Origin: an uncultured Parabacteroides sp.
GTDB taxonomy: Bacteria > Bacteroidota > Bacteroidia > Bacteroidales > Tannerellaceae
DNA length: 11,716 nucleotides
Direction of reading: 5' to 3'
NCBI GenBank assembly: GCA_937890135.1
Contig: CALBYC010000202.1
Location: forward strand, 1-11,716
Shown here: piece by piece, positions 1-6,778 of the stretch
Layout of the letters: every line of letters begins with the position of its first letter
How positions within the stretch are numbered: position 1 is the stretch's first letter
Program-made: the position numbers and the translations under genes
The notes under the pieces: generated by a model
The model's database searches: none
What the model saw: only the letters and a program-made list of their open reading frames with translations
What the model was told of the DNA's origin: nothing

Positions 1-856
1 TGTAATAGCCTAAGAAATCATCCATGAACTCTTGAATCAAAGAACGCACTCTCATGTAGGCTTCCATGTTGATTTCCGGGACGATGAATCCCGCATCCTT
101 CAACATGGCTTGCACGGCCAGCACATCCGCATGGCCTGTGCCCCAGGAAAGGGGATCCATGCCCACGTCTATGTAGTCGCAGCCGGCTTCGCATACTTCC
201 AAGATGGAGGCCATGTTCAATCCCGGGCCTGCATGGCTGTGGTACTGTACGGGAATGTCCGGGTACTTCTTTTTGATGTTGGCGGTGATTTCTCCCAAGG
301 AGTGCGGGCGGCCGATGCCTGCCATGTCCTTGATGCAGATTTCGTCAGCCCCTTTTTCGATAAGCTCGTATGCTAATTGGGTGTAATATTCGACGGTATG
401 GATGGGGGAGTGCGTGATGCACAAGCAACATTGGGAAACCATTCCTGCATCTTTGGCATAACCGATGGATGGCTCGATATTGCGAATGTCGTTCAGTCCG
501 CAGAAGGTGCGGGCGATGTCTGTGCCTTGTGCTTTTTTTACTTTATAGAACAATTGGCGGACATCCGCGGGGACCGGGCTCATTCGCAGGCCGTTCAGCG
601 CGCGGTCGAGCATGTGGGTCTGGATGCCTGCTTCGTGAAACGGTTTGGTCCATTCCCTGACTGCTTTGTTGGGGTTTTCCCCGAACAACAGGTTGACTTG
701 TTCGAATCCTCCTCCATTTGTTTCGACGCGGGCAAAACACCCCATGTCGATGATGGCCGGTGCCACTTTTGTTAATTGGTCTACTCTCGGGACATATTTT
801 CCGGCGGATTGCCACATGTCACGGAAAACCAAACTGAATTTGATTTCTTTCTTCAT
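1..856 (-). CDS. oadA: Biotin-dependent carboxyltransferase (oxaloacetate decarboxylase alpha-like), 3' partial
   Basis: The first 285 codons of a carboxyltransferase with a TIM-barrel fold; the window edge cuts off the rest, including any biotinyl domain. The family transfers the carboxyl group of oxaloacetate (or a related acid) to biotin. The partner membrane subunit then decarboxylates it and pumps Na+. Visible metal-site residues are Asp13 in RDMWQS, Lys176 in IKDMAG (the lysine usually carboxylated) and His206/His208 in YHSHAG. THSPIHTVE at 148-156 and TFCGLND at 117-123 also fit the family. The usual RDAHQS motif reads RDMWQS here, and the usual WGGATFD segment is replaced by ETNGGGFE, so the substrate is less certain than the fold. 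The ATG at 854-856 lies 18 bases downstream of the oadG stop, so the two are probably co-transcribed. Pyruvate carboxylase subunit B is an alternative name. Confidence 0.85.
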   Translation of the reverse strand, partial: MKKEIKFSLVFRDMWQSAGKYVPRVDQLTKVAPAIIDMGCFARVETNGGGFEQVNLLFGENPNKAVREWTKPFHEAGIQTHMLDRALNGLRMSPVPADVRQLFYKVKKAQGTDIARTFCGLNDIRNIEPSIGYAKDAGMVSQCCLCITHSPIHTVEYYTQLAYELIEKGADEICIKDMAGIGRPHSLGEITANIKKKYPDIPVQYHSHAGPGLNMASILEVCEAGCDYIDVGMDPLSWGTGHADVLAVQAMLKDAGFIVPEINMEAYMRVRSLIQEFMDDFLGYY

Positions 857-874
857 TTTATGTAAAATAACCTA

Positions 875-1147
875 TTATACTTTCTCTATTTTTATTACTT
901 TCCCCAATCCGTGTGTCACCATACTGATTGCTGAGACAATTACGGCTGTTTCCTGTTCGCTGATGCCATTCTTGTTGGCAGATCGGGCAGCCTCCGGGCG
1001 CTGTTTCTTTTCTGTTACTTCTTCCGGCGCATATTTATTTACTAAGCAGATGAGTCCTTTTCCTAAATAAATAACAATAAGAAGAATTGTGAAAACTGTT
1101 GCCATTCCGACAACCATCAATAGTAATGCAATCTTTAAGTTTTCCAT
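875..1147 (-). CDS. oadG: Sodium-pump decarboxylase gamma subunit (OadG family)
   Basis: A 90-residue protein with one N-terminal membrane span (about residues 5-36) containing VVGMATVFTILL, the GM-x-x-VF pattern seen in OadG/MmdE-type gamma subunits. A charged, low-complexity linker (about 40-60) follows, then a short C-terminal segment, SEQETAVIVSAISMVTH, also typical of the family. Gamma subunits anchor the carboxyltransferase to the membrane beta subunit and help assemble the Na+ pump. The carboxyltransferase gene directly downstream supports the call. The beta subunit is not in the window and would be expected beyond the left edge. The start is the only ATG ahead of the membrane span. 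The sequence does not tell oxaloacetate from methylmalonyl-CoA decarboxylase gamma chains. Confidence 0.85.
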   Translation of the reverse strand: MENLKIALLLMVVGMATVFTILLIVIYLGKGLICLVNKYAPEEVTEKKQRPEAARSANKNGISEQETAVIVSAISMVTHGLGKVIKIEKV

Positions 1148-1214
1148 ATCAAAATTAGCGTGCTATGTTTCTAAATGGGTATGTGAACAACATGGCTATT
1201 TAGAATAATATTTG

Positions 1215-1222
1215 CAAAAATA
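1215..1222 (-). promoter_or_regulatory. Candidate -7 box for oadG-oadA
   Basis: On the minus strand this reads TATTTTTG, a full match to the Bacteroidetes TAnnTTTG -7 box. It sits about 70 bases upstream of the oadG ATG and downstream of the preceding terminator, the right place for the operon's promoter. No TTTG lies 19-21 bases upstream, so only half of the promoter is recognisable. The DNA around it is AT-rich, so a chance match is possible. Confidence 0.35.
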
Positions 1223-1290
1223 ATAAATTAATGGGAATCCGAGGACTTCCCTTTCTAAAAAAGTGCAAAAGGGATGGATAATGCTGCTGT

Positions 1291-1329
1291 TTATAAATAA
1301 AGCGGGCCATTTCGGAAGAAATAGCCTGC
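1291..1329 (-). terminator. Intrinsic terminator after the endonuclease-family gene
   Basis: An 11-position stem (arms 1319-1329 and 1302-1312, loop CTTCCG on the minus strand) with one G-T wobble and one A-C mismatch. On the minus strand it is followed at once by a T-rich run, TTTATTTATAA. It begins 34 bases after the stop of the lipoprotein gene and precedes the oad promoter region. That is the expected place for a Rho-independent terminator separating the two transcription units. Confidence 0.7.
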
Positions 1330-1362
1330 TTCTTATGGAATGGTTCGTATGCACGGATGCCA

Positions 1363-2259
1363 TTAAAATTCCAATAACGCCATGTGGGGGTTATGATCGC
1401 TCAGATAGCCTGTCGGGGTCTCCGGGTTTTGGCAAATCTCCGTGTTCAATACTTTGATTTGGGGCGTGACGAAGATGAAGTCTATTTTCTCTCGTTTTTC
1501 TACCGGGTAACGTCCGAAATCGTGGAAAGTGTAACTTGGTCTTACCTTGTTGTCGGTCATCTTGTAAGCGTCTTTCAGGACGAACTCGTTGCCCGTGATG
1601 GTCTGGTAGGCTTCGGACTGGTCATTCACGTTGAAGTCGCCCGTGACGATAGCCGGTTTGTCGCCCACGATCTCCTTGATGCGCTGGATAATCAGCAAGG
1701 CGCTTTGCCTGCGGGCTTCTACGCCTACGTGGTCGAAGTGGGTATTGACGCCCATGAAGACTTTGCCCGTCGCTTTGTCCTTGAATTTGGCCCAAGTGGC
1801 GATCCGTGTGCATGCCCCGTCCCATCCGATGAATCCTGCGCTGTCCGGGTATTGCGACAACCAGAACGTGTTGCTTTCCAATACTTCGAATTTGTCGGCA
1901 CGGTAGAGCAGGGGAGAGTACTCGCCTTTCTCCTTGCCGTCTTCACGGCCTACGCCTACTGCTTCGTATCCGGGCAGCCCGGCTTTCAAATCTTCCAATT
2001 GGTTGTGCAATACTTCCTGCATGCCTATTATGTCCAGCTTTTTCATCAGGATGTATTTGCATACGGTATCTTTGCGGTATTGCCAGCTGTTCATGCTGTC
2101 GCGGGGGGTATCCAGGCGGATATTGAATGTGGCATACTCGATTTTTACGGAATCGGCGGATGCGGCTGGCTTGTCCCCGCCTTCTGCTCCCGTGTTTTTC
2201 CCGTTGCAGGCTACCAGCATGGCTGCGCAAATGGCAGCTCCTAAAAACTTTTTAATCAT
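1363..2259 (-). CDS. Endonuclease/exonuclease/phosphatase-fold lipoprotein
   Basis: A 298-residue protein of the EEP (DNase I-like) superfamily, metal-dependent phosphodiesterases or phosphatases acting on nucleic acids, inositol phosphates or sphingolipids. Family residues are in order: Asn46 in FNIR, Glu82 in MQE, His174 in NTHFDH, Asp208/Asn210 in TGDFN, Asp260 in KIDFIF and Asp288/His289 in SDHNP, so the catalytic set looks complete. The N-terminus is a lipoprotein signal peptide with lipobox LVAC; Cys18 would be the lipidated residue, placing the protein at the cell envelope. It starts 14 bases after the stop of the YciO-family gene, with no room for a separate promoter, so it is probably its operon partner. 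An intrinsic terminator follows. The substrate cannot be told from sequence. An envelope location argues against intracellular DNA repair, despite frequent annotation as exonuclease III-like. Confidence 0.85.
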   Translation of the reverse strand: MIKKFLGAAICAAMLVACNGKNTGAEGGDKPAASADSVKIEYATFNIRLDTPRDSMNSWQYRKDTVCKYILMKKLDIIGMQEVLHNQLEDLKAGLPGYEAVGVGREDGKEKGEYSPLLYRADKFEVLESNTFWLSQYPDSAGFIGWDGACTRIATWAKFKDKATGKVFMGVNTHFDHVGVEARRQSALLIIQRIKEIVGDKPAIVTGDFNVNDQSEAYQTITGNEFVLKDAYKMTDNKVRPSYTFHDFGRYPVEKREKIDFIFVTPQIKVLNTEICQNPETPTGYLSDHNPHMALLEF

Positions 2260-2273
2260 GATGTGTTATTTAT

Positions 2274-2879
2274 TTAGTTGAATGTTCCTTTCCCTTGGCG
2301 GACGATTTCAAAATCGTCGGTCGTGCAGTCGATGACGGTGGAGGGCACTAAGCCTCCGTGGCCGCCGTCGATGACTAAATCGACCTGCCCGTCGTATTTT
2401 TCGGCGATCAGTTCCGGGTCTGTCGAATATTCATCTTCTTCATCGGGGTCGTGCACGGACATGGTCAGGATGGGATTCCCCAATTCATGCACCAGCGTGC
2501 GTATGATGTTGTTGTCCGGGACCCTGATTCCCACCTCTTTCCGGTTTTTGTATATTTTGGGCAGCTCGCTGCTGGTAGGCAGGATGAAAGTGAACGGGCC
2601 GGGCAAATGGCTTTTCATGAGCTTGAATGCGGAATTGCTCACTTTGGCGTATTCGCTCAGGTTCGACAGGTCATAGCAGATGATGGAGAGGTTGCTTTTT
2701 TGCGGGTTGACTCCTTTCATCTTGCAAATCCGTTCGACGGCCCTTACGTTCAATGCGTCGCATCCGACGGCGTAGACGGTATCCGTGGGATAGATGACCA
2801 GTCCTCCCTCTTTCAGGAGTCGGACGGCGCGGTCTATCTCTTTGGGATTCGGATTTTCTGGATAAATTTTAACTAACAT
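2274..2879 (-). CDS. YciO/Sua5/YrdC-family protein (YciO-type)
   Basis: A 201-residue YrdC-fold protein. The family includes TsaC/Sua5, which make L-threonylcarbamoyl-AMP for tRNA t6A37, and the less understood YciO branch. The core pattern is clear: GGLVIYPTDTVYAVGC (25-40), LPGPFTFIL (92-100), VGIRVPDNN (116-124), PSTVID (179-184) and a final VRQGKG (193-198). It resembles E. coli YciO along its length, as I remember that sequence. The K-x-R of TsaC reads KMK (53-55), and the SAN motif is replaced by SVHDPDEED (141-149), both pointing to the YciO branch. I chose the ATG at 2877-2879 because conserved sequence starts at once; AGGA lies three bases before it. A TTG at 2922-2924 would add 15 residues that look non-conserved. 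It leads a two-gene unit with the downstream lipoprotein gene. Confidence 0.85.
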   Translation of the reverse strand: MLVKIYPENPNPKEIDRAVRLLKEGGLVIYPTDTVYAVGCDALNVRAVERICKMKGVNPQKSNLSIICYDLSNLSEYAKVSNSAFKLMKSHLPGPFTFILPTSSELPKIYKNRKEVGIRVPDNNIIRTLVHELGNPILTMSVHDPDEEDEYSTDPELIAEKYDGQVDLVIDGGHGGLVPSTVIDCTTDDFEIVRQGKGTFN

Positions 2880-2911
2880 GATTCCTGAAGTTAAGTTTGT
2901 TGCGAACGTTA

Positions 2912-2940
2912 TCCTTTCCTGCAAAAAAGGCCGGAAAGGA
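2912..2940 (-). repeat. Stem-loop in the leader of the YciO-family gene
   Basis: Perfect 8-base arms TCCTTTCC (2912-2919) and GGAAAGGA (2933-2940) with a 13-base loop. Given the -7 box at 2950-2957, the transcript would start only a few bases before this hairpin, putting it at the extreme 5' end of the mRNA. A stabilising or regulatory role is an inference. Confidence 0.4.
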
Positions 2941-2949
2941 ACTTTTCCG

Positions 2950-2957
2950 CAAAGGTA
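2950..2957 (-). promoter_or_regulatory. Candidate -7 box for the YciO-family/endonuclease unit
   Basis: The minus strand reads TACCTTTG, a full match to TAnnTTTG and identical to the -7 box of the U32 gene promoter at 6733. It lies about 70 bases upstream of the chosen ATG. No TTTG is found 19-21 bases upstream; the nearest partial match, ATTG at 2983-2986, is 25 bases away. The upstream element is therefore weak or absent. Confidence 0.5.
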
Positions 2958-3002
2958 AGTTTTCTTCCCGCCTCTTAAGCTACAATGATATGAAAATATG
3001 CT

Positions 3003-3860
3003 TTATCCGTAGATTATATGCCCGTTCTCGTCCGTGTATTCTTCCAGGCCTTTGCTGTATTGGTTCATGGCGCGCAAACTCATGCCCATGCTTGAGAAAC
3101 CTCCGTCGTGGTAAAGATTCTGCATGGTGACTTTGCGGGTCAGGTCGGAGAACAAGGTGATGCAATAGTCGGCGCATTCTTCCGCGGTCGCGTTGCCGAG
3201 AGGGCTCATCTTGTTGGCGAAGTCCATCAGGTGCTCCATCCCTTTCACCCCGCTGCCTGCCGTGGTTGGGGTAGGGGACTGGGATATGGTGTTGATGCGC
3301 ACGTTCTTTTCCCGCCCGTAGATGTATCCGAAACTCCTTGCGATGGATTCGAGCAGGCTTTTGGCGTCCGCCATGTCGTTGTATCCGAAGAATGTGCGTT
3401 GCGCCGCCACATAGGTGAGGGCGACGACCGATCCATATTCTGCGATGGCATCCTGTTTCTTGGCGACTTGGAGCATCTTGTGGAATGATATGGCGGATAT
3501 GTCCAATGTCTGTCCCAGCATGTTGTAATCCAAATCGTCGTAAGTGCGTTTTTTACGTACGTTCGGGCTCATGCCGATGGAATGGAGTACGAAGTCCACG
3601 GGTCCTCCTAAGATTTCCACCGATTTGGAAAATACGGTCTGTAAGTCTTCCACCCGGGTCGCGTCTGCGGGGATGACTTCTGCGTTCAATTTGGTGGCCA
3701 ATTCGTCCACTTGTCCCATGCGGACGGCAATGGGGGTATTGCTCAGCGTGATGGTTGCGCCTTCTTCCACGGCTCTCTCAGCCACTTTCCAGGCGATGGA
3801 CTTGTTGTTCAAGGCACCGAATATGATGCCTTTTTTCCCTTTCAATAAGTTGTAACTCAT
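3003..3860 (-). CDS. fabI: Enoyl-[acyl-carrier-protein] reductase (NADH), FabI
   Basis: A 285-residue short-chain dehydrogenase/reductase that performs the last reduction in each round of fatty-acid elongation, in the cytoplasm. It has the FabI nucleotide-binding pattern GIIFGALNNKSIAWKVA (11-27), SIGMSP (94-99) and the catalytic set Tyr150, Tyr160 and Lys167 with the same spacing as E. coli FabI. The glycine changed in the classic triclosan-resistance mutant corresponds to Gly96 and is present. The protein is about 20 residues longer than E. coli FabI, with a tail after HDGGFSSMG (251-259) ending in ENGHIIYG. Reading continues open upstream of this ATG, but that stretch overlaps dprA in another frame and has no FabI features. 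The start at 3858-3860 is about 17 bases below a predicted transcription start, so it has its own promoter. Confidence 0.95.
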   Translation of the reverse strand: MSYNLLKGKKGIIFGALNNKSIAWKVAERAVEEGATITLSNTPIAVRMGQVDELATKLNAEVIPADATRVEDLQTVFSKSVEILGGPVDFVLHSIGMSPNVRKKRTYDDLDYNMLGQTLDISAISFHKMLQVAKKQDAIAEYGSVVALTYVAAQRTFFGYNDMADAKSLLESIARSFGYIYGREKNVRINTISQSPTPTTAGSGVKGMEHLMDFANKMSPLGNATAEECADYCITLFSDLTRKVTMQNLYHDGGFSSMGMSLRAMNQYSKGLEEYTDENGHIIYG

Positions 3861-3882
3861 ACTTTTCCTTTTAAATACGGCA

Positions 3883-3914
3883 CAAAGATAATGTTTATGC
3901 GCAATTCCGCCAAA
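3883..3914 (-). promoter_or_regulatory. fabI promoter (Bacteroidetes type)
   Basis: On the minus strand: TTTG (3911-3914), 20 bases, TATCTTTG (3883-3890). Both boxes match the consensus exactly with ideal spacing. It fits inside the 62-bp gap between the dprA stop and the fabI ATG and predicts a leader of about 17 nt. fabI can therefore be transcribed apart from the dprA operon. Confidence 0.8.
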
Positions 3915-3922
3915 TCCTGCCG

Positions 3923-5029
3923 TCATGTCAACGAAAACATGTTGCCGGGCAGGGCCTGGATGCGTCCGTCCATTTCCAGCTCGAACAGGATGTTGGACAG
4001 TTCTTGGACGGGGATGCCGCTCTGCCGGGCGATTTGGTTGACATGCATCTCTTTTTCTCGCAGGAGGCAGTCCACCACTTTCCGGGTTTCGGGGTTGGCT
4101 TCCTCGAATAATTCGGTTTGCTTGCATGGCGGGGCCGGGGGGATTTGCCCCCATCCTAACTCGTCCGCTATGTCTGCCGCTGAAATGGCGATTTCCGCTT
4201 TCTTTTTGCGGATCAGCAGGTTGCAGCCGGCCGAGTAGCGGTCGGTGGTGCGTCCGGGGAAAGCGAAGACTTCCCGGTTGTAGCCGAATGCCAGGTCGGC
4301 GGTGACGAGCGAACCGCCTTTGGTGGCGGATTCCACCACGATGGTCGCGTCCGACAAACCGGCTATGATTCGGTTCCGTTTCAGGAAATTGGCCCGTTCC
4401 GGTTCTGTGCCGGAAGGGAAATCCGTGAGCAACCCGCCTTGCTCCAGCATGGCGATTGCCGTGGAGCGGTGGGCGGGGGGATAAATGCGGTCTAGCCCGT
4501 GTGCCAGGACTCCCACGGTCGGCATCTGCTGTTTCAGGGCGCATTTGTGTGCCAAGACATCCACTCCGTATGCCAGTCCGCTGACAATCAGCGTGTCGTG
4601 GAAGAGGCCGGATAGTTCTTCGATAAGTCTTTCGGTTTGCTCTTGCCCGTAGGGTGTGATGTGCCGTGTCCCGACGATGCTGATGATGTGCTTGGCATTC
4701 AGGTCGGCATTGCCTTTGAAGTATAGCACGAGGGGCGCATCGGGGCATTCCTTTAGCCGTTCGGGGTAAAGCTCGTCTGTCAGGGTCAGGGGCTGGATGC
4801 GGGACTTCTCGATGAACGCCACTTCCCGTTCTGCTTTTTCCAGCACGTCGGGGCGTTTTATCTCTTGCGCCAAGATGGTCCCGATTCCCGGGACACGTTC
4901 CAATGTCTGCTTTTTTTCTTGGAAGATGGTTCGTGCGTCTCCGAAAGCGGACAGCAACTGGCGTGAGAGGATGCCTCCCACCCCGTTGATCATAGTCAAG
5001 GCTATTTGGTAAAATAATTCATCTGTCAT
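3923..5029 (-). CDS. dprA: DNA-processing protein DprA (Smf)
   Basis: A 368-residue DprA. The family binds single-stranded DNA and loads RecA onto it during natural transformation, and also occurs in species not known to be competent. There are three parts: an N-terminal helix-hairpin-helix/SAM-like region (about 1-60, VPGIGT at 46-51), the Rossmann-like DprA core (about 80-290) with IVGTR (118-122), SGLAYGVD (150-157), AH (160-161), FLKRNRIIAGLSD (215-227) and GGSLVTA (238-244), and a C-terminal winged-helix domain (about 310-368). All signature motifs are intact. The ATG overlaps the last 11 bases of the thioesterase gene, suggesting translational coupling. It is the last gene of the U32-thioesterase-dprA operon. 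No clear intrinsic terminator follows, so read-through into fabI is possible. Confidence 0.95.
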   Translation of the reverse strand: MTDELFYQIALTMINGVGGILSRQLLSAFGDARTIFQEKKQTLERVPGIGTILAQEIKRPDVLEKAEREVAFIEKSRIQPLTLTDELYPERLKECPDAPLVLYFKGNADLNAKHIISIVGTRHITPYGQEQTERLIEELSGLFHDTLIVSGLAYGVDVLAHKCALKQQMPTVGVLAHGLDRIYPPAHRSTAIAMLEQGGLLTDFPSGTEPERANFLKRNRIIAGLSDATIVVESATKGGSLVTADLAFGYNREVFAFPGRTTDRYSAGCNLLIRKKKAEIAISAADIADELGWGQIPPAPPCKQTELFEEANPETRKVVDCLLREKEMHVNQIARQSGIPVQELSNILFELEMDGRIQALPGNMFSLT

Positions 5030-5447
5030 GGGCTTGCTTGTTGTTTTCTTCTGCCTTTTTCAGTAATTCATCAAAAAATTCGCCCCGGGTGAGCTTCCCG
5101 TCCTGCACCAATACCGTGTCGATGATGCCCCGTGCTGCCAGTTTGCGTTCGGGGAGCAGGTAGATATCCTGGAGGAAGACCAGCTTGACCCCTTCCCGCT
5201 TCAGGTTCAGGCAGGACAGGTAACGCTCCCCGCTGTGCAACGGGTTCTTGTATTGGATTTCCACGCGGCTGACGAAGGCGTCTTGCCCTCTGTCGTGCAT
5301 GGCGGAGAAGTTCTCGCCGAGGGAACCCAGGAACTCGTGGCGGGCGTGCTCCATGTAGTGCTGGTAGTTGGCGTTGTTGACGACTCCCTGCAGGTCGCAT
5401 TCGTAGTCCCGCACCTTGTCTTCTATTTCGAACAGGTATTTTTTCAT
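5019..5447 (-). CDS. Acyl-CoA thioesterase, hotdog fold (YbgC/4-hydroxybenzoyl-CoA thioesterase type)
   Basis: A 142-residue hotdog-fold protein that should hydrolyse acyl-CoA or a related thioester in the cytoplasm. The family motif is near the N-terminus: DYECDLQGVVNNANYQHYMEHAR (14-36). Asp18 is the expected catalytic residue, Gly21-Val22 lie at the helix start, and Tyr28, Glu33 and Arg36 are conserved positions. The middle, IQYKNPLHSGERY (64-76), is also typical. Length matches the YbgC group. Its ATG overlaps the U32 stop as ATGA (5444-5447), and its own stop overlaps the dprA start, so all three genes look translationally linked. The natural substrate cannot be assigned; proximity to fabI, two genes downstream, is only a weak hint of a link to lipid metabolism. 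Confidence 0.88.
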   Translation of the reverse strand: MKKYLFEIEDKVRDYECDLQGVVNNANYQHYMEHARHEFLGSLGENFSAMHDRGQDAFVSRVEIQYKNPLHSGERYLSCLNLKREGVKLVFLQDIYLLPERKLAARGIIDTVLVQDGKLTRGEFFDELLKKAEENNKQAHDR

Positions 5448-6712
5448 GCGTTGAAATCGGTTTTGGGTTGGACGACTTCCATCACGTACAGCCGGTCGGA
5501 CGGACGGACTTTTTCATTGACTTGGATGGAGAACCTTTCCCCCTTGACGGTCTCGGGGACTGCTTTGAGCGCGACCCGTATCTCGTCGACCTTTTGCATG
5601 ACGGCTCCGGTCGTGGGCCCGGTAATCAGTATCTCGTCTCCGGTCTTCAGCGTCCCGCATTCCATTTCGAACTCTGCCACGCCGATTTTGTCGAAGTATT
5701 TGATGCCGCGTGCCACGTAGACCTTTTTGCGGGTCGCTGCCGATCCATACTGGCTGCTCCATTCGCCTAACCGTTGGCCCAGGTAGTAGCCGTTCCAGAA
5801 TCCCCGGTTGAACACCGTGCGCAGCCTTTCGTCCCATCGCGCCACTTTTTCCTCGCTGTAGGTGCCGTCGCAATAGGCCTTGACGGCTTCCTTGTAGCAT
5901 TCGGTGACGGTGCGCACGTACTCCGGGCCGCGGGCCCTTCCCTCTATTTTGAAGACGCGGACGCCGGCATCCATCATTTTGTTCATGAAATGGATGGTCT
6001 TGAGGTCTTTCGGGGACATGATGTATTGGTTCTCTACGTCCAGCTCGATGTCGGTGTCTTTGTCTTTCACGGTGTAAGCCCGCCGGCATATCTGCATGCA
6101 GGCGCCGCGGTTGGCGGAGGCGTTCATCTCGTGCAAGCTGAGGTAGCATTTGCCGGACACGGCCATGCACAGGGCGCCGTGGGCGAACATCTCGATGCGG
6201 ATGAGTTCGCCTTTCGGGCCTTTTATCTGTTGTTGTTGGATTTCTTGGTAGATTTCATGCACCTGGTTGAGGTTGAGTTCCCTTGCCAGCACGACCACGT
6301 CAGCGAATTGGGCGTAAAACTTCAACGCTTCCGCGTTGGATATGTTCAGCTGCGTGGAGAGATGCACCTCTTGCCCTATGCTGTCCGCATAGCTCATGGC
6401 CGCCACGTCGGCTGCGATGATGGCGGACACGCCCGCCTTTTTTGCCGCGTCGATGATTTCCCGCATCACGGGCAGGTCCTCCCCGTATATGACGGTGTTG
6501 ACGGTCAGGTAGCTTTTTATGCCATGCTCCTGGCAGATGGCGACAATCTTGCGGAGGTCGTCCGTCGTGAAGTTGTTGGAGGAGCGCGACCGCATGTTCA
6601 GCCCTTCTATCCCGAAGTAGATGGAATCGGCTCCTCCTTGTATGGCGGCCGTCAGCGATTCGTACGAACCGACCGGGGCCATTATCTCAAAATCTTTTTC
6701 GTTCAATGCCAT
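5444..6712 (-). CDS. Peptidase U32 family protein, probably TrhP-like tRNA hydroxylation protein
   Basis: A 422-residue U32-family protein. Members once annotated as collagenases include TrhP (YegQ, YrrO), needed for prephenate-dependent hydroxylation of tRNA uridine-34, and RlhA for 23S rRNA. N-terminal signatures are MAPVGSYESLTAAIQGGADSIYFG (11-34) and LNMRSRSSNNF (38-48). The U32 signature region (173-210) has four cysteines suited to an iron-sulfur site: Cys182, Cys189, Cys205 and Cys209, in SGKCYLSLHEMNASANRGACMQICR (186-210). KIEGRARGPEYV follows at 255-266 and a beta-rich C-terminal domain at about 330-415. The length equals Bacillus YrrO as I recall it and is well short of RlhA, favouring TrhP. 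There is no signal peptide, which argues against a secreted collagenase. It is first in a three-gene operon, with a strong promoter about 20 bases upstream. Confidence 0.88.
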   Translation of the reverse strand: MALNEKDFEIMAPVGSYESLTAAIQGGADSIYFGIEGLNMRSRSSNNFTTDDLRKIVAICQEHGIKSYLTVNTVIYGEDLPVMREIIDAAKKAGVSAIIAADVAAMSYADSIGQEVHLSTQLNISNAEALKFYAQFADVVVLARELNLNQVHEIYQEIQQQQIKGPKGELIRIEMFAHGALCMAVSGKCYLSLHEMNASANRGACMQICRRAYTVKDKDTDIELDVENQYIMSPKDLKTIHFMNKMMDAGVRVFKIEGRARGPEYVRTVTECYKEAVKAYCDGTYSEEKVARWDERLRTVFNRGFWNGYYLGQRLGEWSSQYGSAATRKKVYVARGIKYFDKIGVAEFEMECGTLKTGDEILITGPTTGAVMQKVDEIRVALKAVPETVKGERFSIQVNEKVRPSDRLYVMEVVQPKTDFNA

Positions 6713-6732
6713 AAGTCCCGTTTTTCAATGGA

Positions 6733-6764
6733 CAAAGGTACTCATTCCGCACCGAACAAGCAAA
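6733..6764 (-). promoter_or_regulatory. Promoter of the U32-thioesterase-dprA operon
   Basis: On the minus strand: TTTG (6761-6764), 20 bases, TACCTTTG (6733-6740), an exact match to the Bacteroidetes primary sigma-factor promoter. It occupies the 66-bp gap between the phosphate permease stop and the U32 ATG and predicts a leader of roughly 15 nt. It is one of the clearest promoters in the window. Confidence 0.85.
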
Positions 6765-6778
6765 TGAAAACGGACCAA

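Noticed and set aside
1150..1157. TAATTTTG box directly upstream of oadG
   Set aside because: It would place the transcript start at or inside the oadG start codon, and no -33 TTTG lies at the right distance. The box at 1215-1222 is better placed.
1248..1274. 7-base inverted repeat TCCCTTT/AAAGGGA upstream of oadG
   Set aside because: Short arms with a 13-base gap in low-complexity sequence; easily due to chance.
1384..2244. 286-codon plus-strand frame opposite the EEP lipoprotein gene
   Set aside because: Antisense shadow of a gene with a complete catalytic motif set; its translation shows no recognisable domain.
2880..2924. TTG start adding 15 residues to the YciO-family protein
   Set aside because: The added residues lie in the hairpin-containing leader and the family core begins right after the ATG at 2879.
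3861..4748. 296-codon N-terminal extension of fabI in the same frame
   Set aside because: It overlaps dprA in another frame and gives an Arg/His/Pro-rich sequence without FabI features; a good promoter and ATG sit at the normal FabI start.
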